This document shows positions 43,394-51,890 of a stretch of DNA of 64,000 nucleotides, piece after piece; position 1 is the first letter of the stretch, and each line of letters opens with the position of its first letter. The DNA comes from Phellopilus nigrolimitatus (taxonomy: Eukaryota; Basidiomycota; Agaricomycetes; Hymenochaetales; Hymenochaetaceae): the NCBI GenBank assembly GCA_021029095.1, contig JAJOHG010000033.1, forward strand, positions 248,001-312,000. The letters are read 5' to 3'. The translations under genes were made by a program, and so were the position numbers. The notes below the pieces were generated by a model. It was not told the origin of the DNA and did no database searches. It was given only the letters and a program-made list of their open reading frames with translations.

Positions 43394-44518
43394 TCAGCGC
43401 CGCTGTCTGCGCATACCCTCCTCTAAGCTGATCGGCGGCAGCGGGAGCGCGGGGTCGAACTGCAGCGCGGGGACCCGCCGCATGCTGGCCATCATCCGCT
43501 CCTTCCCCCGCCGCCAGGTCTCCACCCACTCGCCGTCGCCCTTCTCCATGTCCGCGTGCCCGTTCCCTGGAGCACGGACGTCGATCTCCTCCCACCGGTC
43601 TTCGCCGTCCTTGCCTTGGTCGTCGAAGCGCTTCTCGGACTCGGATGACACGCTCGCGCTCTCGAGGTCGCGCGGCCGGGCGGCGCCCGTGCCTCTCCGG
43701 GAGACACTCGCCGGCGGGCCCTTGCGCTCGGACTCGCAGGGAGGCGCGTGTTCGCTGGAAGTGAGGCTGCGCAGCGCGCCGCCGCGCGTGTAGGCGAAGA
43801 CGGAGAGCAGCACGAGGAGCACGACGACCACCGCGCCGGCGGTGACCCCAGCGACCAGCGGCACCCTCCCGGCGGACGCCGCACTCGCGCCGCCGAGCTC
43901 CGCAACGGTCCCGCCAGAAGCGCCCGCGCCGCCAGTCGGGGCGACGCGCGGGGCGCCGGACGACGCCGCCGTCGTCGTGGGCGCCCCGCCGAACGTGTAG
44001 AAGGGCGTGAACGCTGCGGAGCCCGAGGACATCGTGAGCGTGGTCGTGATCCAGGTGTTGTGCAGGACAGAAGAAGCGCTGGGGTCGCGGCTGGCCACTG
44101 CCATGCGCGTCTGCGGGCCGCCGCCCTTTCGCGCGCCCGAGCGCAGGTCGTCCCTGGCGGTCGTTCCCGTGTGCACGTTGCCTGCCGCCGACGTGCCGTG
44201 GATGGCGTTCGTCGGCTTAGCTGGGGATGCTTTGGGAAGGGAGGGCGATGCGGATGCGGGTGCGGATGCTGGGCCCGACAGCTGGGGCCTGGCACTTCCC
44301 GAGGCTGGAAACGCCTGCGTCCGCAACGCCGCGCCGCCCTTCGTCCATCCGTGCGACGCTGAGCTCTTCCCATCGACGGGCGCGCGGCTGCTACGGCCGC
44401 CGTCGTCGTCGGCGCCAGGGGGCTGGGGAACCGCCGCCGCCATCACCGCCTGCGCCGCCCTCTCCTGCAGCGTCAGCCGGCCGCTTTCCATGACGTGCAG
44501 GTGCGTGTTCCAGAGCAT
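43394..44518 (-). CDS. Predicted single-pass membrane protein, function unknown
   Basis: An intronless frame of 374 aa starts at ATG 44518 (CACC before the ATG), with an alternative ATG at 44581. The first half is Ala/Ser/Pro-rich. One strong transmembrane segment lies at about 222-245 (LVAGVTAGAVVVVLLVLLSV followed by FAY). It is preceded by a Ser/Thr/Gly-rich stretch and followed by a charged cytosolic-type tail (Arg/Glu/Asp-rich, WVETWRRGKERMM). This layout is common in fungal wall-sensor or mid-pass membrane proteins with a disordered ectodomain, but no signal peptide is seen at either start. An upstream exon may be missing. Codon third positions are nearly all G or C. Confidence 0.65.
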   Translation of the reverse strand: MLWNTHLHVMESGRLTLQERAAQAVMAAAVPQPPGADDDGGRSSRAPVDGKSSASHGWTKGGAALRTQAFPASGSARPQLSGPASAPASASPSLPKASPAKPTNAIHGTSAAGNVHTGTTARDDLRSGARKGGGPQTRMAVASRDPSASSVLHNTWITTTLTMSSGSAAFTPFYTFGGAPTTTAASSGAPRVAPTGGAGASGGTVAELGGASAASAGRVPLVAGVTAGAVVVVLLVLLSVFAYTRGGALRSLTSSEHAPPCESERKGPPASVSRRGTGAARPRDLESASVSSESEKRFDDQGKDGEDRWEEIDVRAPGNGHADMEKGDGEWVETWRRGKERMMASMRRVPALQFDPALPLPPISLEEGMRRQRR

Positions 44519-45260
44519 GGTGTAGGGAGCCGGCTGCGGAGCGGCGGGTCCTCCTCTCTGGCTGTCTGGCGTGCCGCGCACAAACGCTGCACGGCCGGGG
44601 GTGAGTTAGAATACGTGGAAGGGTCGGCAGGCCCAGCCTGCTTGAATATTGAATGGCGAAACGAACGAGGGGACGGGGCAAGGAGCCGGGAGGTCGAGGT
44701 TGAGATGCGGGTGCGGAACGGCCGGCGCTCGCGCTTTGTGGGTTGGGAGAGAGGACGGGGGAGGGGGGACATGTCTGGGGCGGGCTGGGCTGGGCTATGG
44801 GCAGGCCGGAGGTGCGTCTGGCGGTTTGGGTTCAGGCTGGTTTAAATCGAGCTGGTGGCTGGTGCTGGGGACTCGGCGCCGCCGTGCGGCCCGGACGGGC
44901 GTCCCGTAGGCGGGGGCGCGTAGCCGCAGGCGCCGGATTCCGCGGGGGGTTTTTTTTTGCGTTGTGGGGGAGTGAGCTGTGGACTGTGGGGTGCGCGATA
45001 CACGTCGGGGAGTGGGAGTGGTCGCGATGCGCTGGCGCGCATAGCGCCATATGGATATATGGTCGGGCGGGCGGGCGGTCGCAACGTTTCTACGCAAGTA
45101 AGTGGAATCGCCAGCGGACGCACGCCGTGGCGGCCTTGTATTCGTTATACGAGGTCCCCATATGCGCGTCTCCGCCGGACTGCAGCGACTTGCGTAATTT
45201 GAATGCAGGCCGTTTGTGTTATTTGAGTACTGTCTGTTTATGAGGAGAGAAACTGCCGGG

Positions 45261-45294
45261 TGCGATGCGATGCGATGCGATGCGATGCGATGCG
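45261..45294 (+). repeat. Pentanucleotide microsatellite (TGCGA)n
   Basis: Nearly seven perfect consecutive TGCGA units are present, followed 30 bases later by a short GGCT run at 45325-45342. Confidence 0.9.
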
Positions 45295-45938
45295 TATTAA
45301 TGCGCCCGCTCCAGGGACGCGTTGCGGCTGGCTGGCTGGCTGGTACCTTTTTCTTTTTGCGGGTTGAGACTTCGTTGTCGCAGAACTTTACAGTCGCCGG
45401 TCCTTGAGGCACCACTTTTTGCTTCACAACAACTAAGGATCCGTCTCGGGGATATTTTTTGCATGAAATTGAACTGAGTGTTCCTGTTCCTGGCTTTTAT
45501 TTATTTATTTCGGAAAATTCGTTTTTTGTACGTTTTGGTACAGAAGATACCCGCCTTTTGTTTTTGACCAAACAAAAAAAAGCTCGCCTGCCTGTCTAGC
45601 AATCGCGAATGATAGATAGCAGGAGCACTTTTTTTCGTTCGGAATTGGAGACTGCAGAACGATTGAGAAAAACGAGTACATGAAATGATTTCGTCATCTG
45701 TCGGGGCCAAACCCCAGTCACGTGACGCGTCGGCGTCGACTCTTTCGAGCTTACTTCTTGGTCGAAGCCTTTTATTTAAAAAACAAATTGCTGATGCAGC
45801 TACTCCAGCGAAGAAATTGTCCCCGGTTGTGATGCCTGATAATACTAAGAAGCACGCTGAAATTAATCCGCCGTGAGAAAGGAGGGTGTCTCGGTGAGCA
45901 CCGGATTTCGGGCTCAGAATCAAGTACATGTATATTAT

Positions 45939-46063
45939 ACAGTTGACACTGTCTCATAATGAATACGGTACATCCTGGCGGAAACGGAGTCGGTTCCACC
46001 GCTTCGTATTCATTTGTAGCTCATATTCGCTAATAGGTTATTCATCATGAGACAGTCAACTGT
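45939..46063. repeat. Imperfect inverted repeat (hairpin-forming)
   Basis: Arms at 45939-45966 and 46036-46063 pair over about 27 positions, with one two-base insertion and one mismatch (ACAGTTGACACTGTCTCAT against ATGAGACAGTCAACTGT). A further CGTATTCATT copy lies inside. The loop is 69 bases. It may be a decayed MITE or a structured regulatory region. Confidence 0.7.
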
Positions 46064-47000
46064 AGCTCGCTCTCTCTCACTTCTCTGTGGATTTCTCTTG
46101 GAATGTTGCATGCATTGCCGCTGAGCGAATAGATAAAAAAGTCGGAATTTCCTTCTCTTGGGGAGATCGGCCGAGGGACGGACAGGGTGCGCGATCAAGA
46201 TGTGGCGTCTCAGGAGGGAAGGGAGGAACTGTATTGCGGACTGTATGGACGCATTTTGATGAATACAAGATGCCCGAGTAGGGAACCGACACGAGATTAC
46301 GGGGCTGGGATTAAGAAGCGCCGTAGCTGCTCGACTGGAGATGAGAAAGAAGAGACGCCGAAAGAGAACAGCGGCCGAGCCAAGACGACCCGGGCACGAG
46401 TTGGAGACGGGGGGCGGTTGCGACAGAGACAGAAGGCGCCGGCGCGTCTGGCGTTCCTGGGGCCAACAACAGGCTGCGGGGGCACTTCCTTCACGGACGG
46501 GAGAAGCGGTCGAGGACGTGATACCGGCGATCGCCTTTTAATGTCGCTCGGGGCGGCGCGTCTTCGGGGGCTTCGTCTTCCCGGCGCCGCTCGACATAAC
46601 GAATGCGCACACGTCGCACGTCGCCGAGTTCCCAGGCGGATGGGACGACAGCCGGCCGGGCTCCGAGCGTCGCGTCTCCACTGTCTCCACTGGGAGAAGA
46701 CGAAAGGGCGTTGCTGTGCTGGGGAGGGGACCTCCGGCCGCTCTATCGTCGCCGATCGGGGTGCGCTGTGCCAGCGGATGGACAGAGGGAGACGAGAATA
46801 GGGCGCGGGGGGGATAGTGCGCAGCAACAGCAGCAGCAGCCGAGGCAGGTGATAACGGGCACTGGCTGTGCGCTCGAGGGAGAGTCACAGAACAATCGCG
46901 TGATCCTTCGATTGATGGCTCTTCGAGAGATACGGGCTGATAGAAGCGGGCTGCCTTCTTTTCATTTCATTTAGAGCTACGGCTTGTCAATCATCAGTCC

Positions 47001-48174
47001 CATCCGACCAATGCACATCCCACAGCATGTGCCCCTTCCAATTACGGTCGTCGTCGTCCTAATGAATCATCATATGTATCGCTCGATCGCTGGATCCGTC
47101 CACTTTCTGCCAATGTGAAATGTGCACAATGCGAAATGAATCGTGCTGTCTGAGCGCGCGCGCGCGCCCAGCGCTGCGTTGCAACGCAAGATCTGCCCCC
47201 AGAAAATGCCCCGAATTCGCGAAAAATTCGCGAAAAATCGCGGCTGCGCGCCGTGCATTTCTCTGCAATTATACAAAGAAAGAACGGGCGGGGACGACCA
47301 GGCAGCGAGGGAGGGAGGGCACGGGGGAGGACGAGGCACCTGCGCCGAGTCGACCGAGATTGGAAGGCGCACATGGCGATCGTTTATAGCAAGTGTGGCT
47401 GCCTCCTCTGTCTCACTCTCACTGCACCCTCGCCGCGATCCTCGATTGCCAGCGCAACGCGACGCTCTCCGCCTGCACTCTCTCCCGCAGCTGCGTCTCT
47501 AACGACTCCTCTTACGAACTCGCACGACGCCCTTCCTTTGCTGCCCTTAAAGCGACCCACTTTGCCCCGCCGTCCACGCAGTGAGTACTCCTACTACTGC
47601 CATACAGTCCACCTCCCAGATCCCGCATCGTCCCCCATCCTGGCCCGCTATTATCACCGCGTCAATCGCTTATCCCAATCGTTCCTTGGCTCCTTTGTCG
47701 CTCTCCTTTCCGCCCTAAGAACGACCGGGACGCAGCTGACTCGAGTGCACACAGAGCTACGACCCACCCCTCCCTCGTTGTGCCCTCCACCCCGGGTCGC
47801 ATGAGCGCGCACGCCGCTCCTTGCTCGCCGCAAACAGTGCGCTTTTATCGTCCTCTCCTCTTCCGCCGCTAGCCCCCTCGAGAGGCACACTCTCTGGCGA
47901 AATCGCAAATCACACTTCCGCACCTCGCCGTCCTACCCGTCCCAGAAAGTGTCCCTCTCCGTATGTCTCATGTGTTATCGCTCGTTTCCTGCTTTTGAAT
48001 AGGCGCTGACATACGCCGACACTGCTTGTTTCTCGTCCTGCCCCCCGCGCGCGCGTGATCGTCATTCCGCTGACTCGTCGCCCGCCCCGATCGATGACTT
48101 ACTCGCTGGATCGCTTCTGTCTCACTGCTGCGACAGTTTACTCAGACCACTCCATCCTGACCGAGCACATTTCA
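47001..48174 (+). promoter_or_regulatory. Promoter and long leader of the C2H2 regulator gene
   Basis: This is a CpG-rich, increasingly pyrimidine-rich stretch leading to the ATG at 48175. It includes a CGCGAAAA repeat at 47216-47243 and a CG dinucleotide run near 47155. Several upstream ATGs exist, so the leader may be spliced or carry small uORFs. An in-frame upstream ATG lies at 48094. Confidence 0.45.
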
Positions 48175-49906
48175 ATGGATCAGACCCTGCTCCTCTCTCC
48201 CTCGTCCCCTCTCGCCTTCAGAACACCAGACCTACACTCGCAGGCCTCCCTACACAGTCCGCCAACCTCTCCGCTTATGCTCTCACCGCTCTCACCCCTC
48301 CCCTCCCCTCGACACTTCCGCACCTCGCCCCGCTCGCACCCCCACTCCCAACTCGGCGCCTACACCTCCTTCCTCGCGCACCCCGCCGCAGGCATCCTGT
48401 CCGCCGGGCCCGGCTCCGCGACAAGCAGCGAAGAGTCGCGCTCGCCGCTCGAGAACCCGCTCGACGCCGAGTTCGACAGCATGGCCGACTTCGAGTACCA
48501 CTACCCGCTCTCCTTCCCGGGCGTCGGCGCCGCCGCGGGCTACGCGGGCGACATGTTCGGCGCGCACGCCGCCGCCGCCGAGCGCAAGCACCTCCACCCG
48601 GTCGAGATCAGCTCCGCCGACGCCGACGGCCTCGCCTCGCCGTACATGTTCGCGGGCGGCGGCGACCTGCCCTTCATCAGCGCGCACCTCAAGCAGGAGT
48701 ACTACGCGCCCGCCGCCGCCGACATGGGCGCGTACGCCTACATGGGCGTCGCCTCGCCGGAGCACGCCGCGGCGCAGCACGCATACGCGTACGCGTCCTC
48801 GCCCGAGTCGCCCTTCCTCGACGGCGCGGCTTACTACGCCGCACCGCCGCCCACGGCATCCGCCGGCGTGCACGCGGCGTCGGCGTACTCGCTCGCCGCG
48901 CACGCCGCGCAGGGCGCCCACACTGCCTCGCCGGCGGGCCATGCCGGCGGACAGGGCGGCTGCGACCCGCGCTTTGTCAGCGGGTCGCCGCCCGATATGG
49001 ACATCGGATCGCGGATGGCGGCCGGCCGCGGTGGACATGGGCACGGACATGGCAGCGGCAACGGCAACGGCCCGGCGACGACGTCGCCATTCCCAGCCGT
49101 CCGGTTCACGGGCGCCTTCGGCTCGGCGGACGGGGAGGCCGATGCCGACGCGGACGCCGATGCGGACGCGGACGCGGACGTCGACGGGCCCGACCGCGAC
49201 GCGGAGGGCGAGCTCGCGTACCCGTACGACGAGGCCAACGACAGCGGCGAGGACGAGCGCTCGGACGACGACAGCGACTACGTCGACGCGGGCCGCCGCC
49301 AGCACGCGGGGCGGCGGCGGCAGCCGCGCGCGGCGCTCGTCGTGCCGTCGCAGGCCGCGCGCGTGTCCGCGCTGACGACGCCCGTCGTCGGCTCCTCCGC
49401 GCCCGCGCCCGGCCCCCACGCCGGTGCGCGGCGCAGCGCGTCGTCGCGCCCGACGCGCCCGCAGCGCCCCGCGGCGCCCGCGCCGGTGCCCGTGCCGAAC
49501 CTGACGAAGAAGTCGCGCGGGCGGCGCGTGCCGACGCATGCGGGCACCGTGCCCGCGCCTGACGGTGCCGGGGGCGGCGTTGGCGGCGTCGGCGGGGGCG
49601 GCGGGCTGCGCGCGCGCGGGTACACGTGCCGCGTCGCGGGCTGCGGGAAGTGCTTCGCGCGCGGGGAGCACCTGAAGCGGCACATCCGCAGCATACACAC
49701 GAACGAGAAGCGTGCGTCGCCGTCTATGCCTGCTTTTTTTTTTTGAGTCCGAGTCGAGATATACTAATGGACATTGTTCTGCAGCGCACAAGTGCCAGCA
49801 CCCCGGCTGCGGGAAGGAGTTCAGCCGGCACGACAACCTCTGCCAGCACATGCGCGTGCACAGGAACTACTCCGCGCCGCGCGACGGCGGCCTCGTCGAC
49901 GTCTGA
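48175..49906 (+). CDS. C2H2 zinc-finger transcription factor (Msn2/Seb1-like finger pair)
   Basis: Two exons (48175-49711 and 49785-49906) give 552 aa; an in-frame ATG at 48094 would give 579. The N-terminal 480 residues are low-complexity: Ser/Pro-rich, then Ala/Gly/His/Tyr-rich, with an (Ala-Asp)n run near 49140-49190 and an acidic patch. At the C-terminus are two fingers joined by a TNEKPHKC linker: CRVAGCGKCF with HLKRHIRSIH, and CQHPGCGKEF with NLCQHMRVH. The RxxHLKRHxRSxH and DNLxQHMRVH helices resemble Msn2/Seb1-type stress regulators that bind AGGGG, but target specificity here is inference. The intron splits the linker codon CCG and has a TACTAAT branch site. Confidence 0.87.
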
Positions 49907-50403
49907 GCGCCCGCCCGCCCATACCCCCCACTCAACCACGAACGAACGAATCGCAGTGTTTTTCTCTGCTTATACCCCGCCTGCTTCTAACGACCCCGCC
50001 ACGACGACTCCTCACGACCTCACGAGCACCATTATCTCCTTCTGTCTTTTTTTCCGCGTTTTGTTTTGTTTTTCCCTCCCCGTTTTAAACGTATGTTATT
50101 ACATTGTGGTTCCCCCCTGCCTTTCGCCCCTTTTTCGGACGGTTTCCCCCCCATGCTTTCTCCCCTTCTCCCCTTCTTCGTTCTTCGTTCTCGTCTCGTC
50201 TCGTCTGTCTGTCTGCTTTCTTGTGCCCAGACCGTGTTCCGCCATGCATGAATGCCACGATACCCACCCAGTTTTTTTCTTTCTTTTCTTCTTCTTGTAT
50301 TTGCCCCGCCCCCGCGCGGCGTCCCCCTCCGCTCCTTTGTGTTTCTATAGCCTCCACGCCATGCTGCTTGGCACGTAATCCAGCTGTATCATTTGTCTGT
50401 TTT

Positions 50404-50438
<35 letters not shown>

Positions 50439-50850
50439 GGCTCCCGTCATCCTGTAACATTCATTTCATCTCACTTTACTTCGTTCTCGTTTTCTTCTTC
50501 GTTTTCGTTTTCGTTTTCATTTTCTTTCTTTCTTTTGTTGTTGTCTTTCTGTCTTGTACGAATTTGTGGAACGGGAACGAACCGCTGTGAGCCGCGCGCT
50601 CTTGCTTTTTTTTTTGATCTGGAGACGTGTATATTTCCCGGGGCTTGTACTATATGTATCGTTACGCGTATACGAGTTCTACGAACGAACGACGACACGA
50701 CTGCCGCGTCTGCTTGCTCAGCAACAACTGCTGCTTCCCTGCGATAGCCGGCTTGAAAAGGAAGCGTGTGTTATCTATCATCTATTATCTAATCGCGGTC
50801 CTCCGCAGATCTCTTGCTCTCGACGGCCACGTAAGCCCCGAAGAGACGAG
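49907..50850. other. Intergenic region, pyrimidine-rich
   Basis: This is the 3' flank of the C2H2 gene and the promoter of the next gene. It is strongly T/C-rich on the plus strand, with a (TGTC)n microsatellite and a TTTTCG-type run at 50478-50525. No gene is seen. Confidence 0.6.
50405..50439 (+). repeat. Tetranucleotide microsatellite (CTGT)n
   Basis: Nearly nine perfect CTGT units lie in the pyrimidine-rich spacer downstream of the C2H2 gene. Confidence 0.9.
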
Positions 50851-51718
50851 ATGCTGCTCCTGCAGCCCCTCCTCGCCGCCGCCGTCCTCCTCCTCCTCGC
50901 CCTCTGTCAGAGCACACCAGCGGCCGCAAACACCGAGATACGCAACTTCTTCGCGCCCGCGCCCGCGCCCGCACTCGCCGCTCTGCCCCCGCGCGCGCCG
51001 CAGATGCACGCGCTGAACGCGACGCACAGCGAGCGCGCGTTCGCCGTGCGCCCCGCGCCGCTCTTCACGCCCCTGCACGCCGTCTGCGCGCGCAGCGCAG
51101 CGGGGGCAGAAGCGGAGGCGGAGGCGGACACGCCGTGCGCGCACGAGCTCTGGCTCGCGCTCGCGCTCGACGGCGGCGGCGCGCCGCCCTGGGCGCGCGC
51201 GCGCGCGTTCACGCTGCGCGTCGCGTGGCCCGCGTTCGTGAGTCTCCCCCCGCGCGCCGGTGTCGTCTTGCCCACTGCCCGCTCTGATCTGATATCCTGC
51301 TTTGCAGTACCCGACGGCCGTCGACATCGCGCTGTACACGCCCGCCGCGCTCGCCGCGCACTTCCAGGGCGCCCACCCCGCCGCCGCCCCGCCAGACCCG
51401 GACTCAGACCCGGGCGCAGGCGGAGCCAGCCCCGCCGCCACGCGCACGACGTACGCGCGCATCCGGCTTGCCGACACGGGTGTGCGCAACCCCTCTCTCC
51501 CCCACGCGGGTGCGGGCGCCGGCGCCCCGCCCGTGCCGTTCACGGCGACGCTCGAGCCGCTGCACGCCGGCGTGCTCCCCGCGACGCTCCTCCCCGCCCT
51601 CGCGCTCCTCGCGCCCGTCCTCGCGGGCGCCGCGCTCGCACTCCCGCCGCTCGCCCGCGCGTTCGCGGCCGTCGCGCGCGAGGCGCGCCGCGAGCTGTAC
51701 CACGCCCACTCCGAGTAG
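50851..51718 (+). CDS. Predicted ER-type membrane protein with signal peptide and C-terminal TM
   Basis: Two exons (50851-51237 and 51308-51718) encode 265 aa. A hydrophobic signal peptide (LLQPLLAAAVLLLLALCQST) precedes a lumenal region with one N-glycosylation site (NATHS), and a transmembrane segment lies near the C-terminus (LLPALALLAPVLAGAALALP). A short basic tail follows. The block FTLRVAWPAFYPTAVDIALY spans the intron and looks like a beta-sandwich core. The layout resembles type I ER accessory proteins such as PIG-X/Pbn1, but I cannot confirm that homology. The function is unknown. Confidence 0.7.
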
Positions 51719-51890
51719 CATCCGGAATTTTTGTTTTCGTCCAACTGTATATCGTATATTATATGTATATGTATGAAAGTATAATTTGGATCGCACGCCG
51801 GACTAGAGCGCGCGAACACACGAGCGGGCTCGTCCAGGTGAATACAAGCGGGACAGTCGTACAATATCGCATAAATACAAAATACAGTCC

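Larger units (their letters stand above)
44519..47000. other. Long intergenic region, divergent genes
   Basis: No gene is supported over 2.5 kb. It contains a TGCGA pentamer array (45261-45294), a GGCT tetramer run (45325-45342), an imperfect hairpin (45939-46063) and a CACGTGAC site near 45720. Open frames at 46187-46827 overlap on both strands in GC-rich DNA and carry no motif. Confidence 0.5.

Noticed and set aside
46187..46827. Overlapping 204- and 176-codon frames on both strands
   Set aside because: The composition is Arg/Gly/Pro-rich with no motif, no splice support and full overlap on opposite strands. They are probably non-coding.
48292..49851. 519-codon open frame on the minus strand
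   Set aside because: It is a shadow of the C2H2 gene in extremely GC-rich DNA. It is made of Arg/Ala/Val-rich low-complexity sequence without motif.
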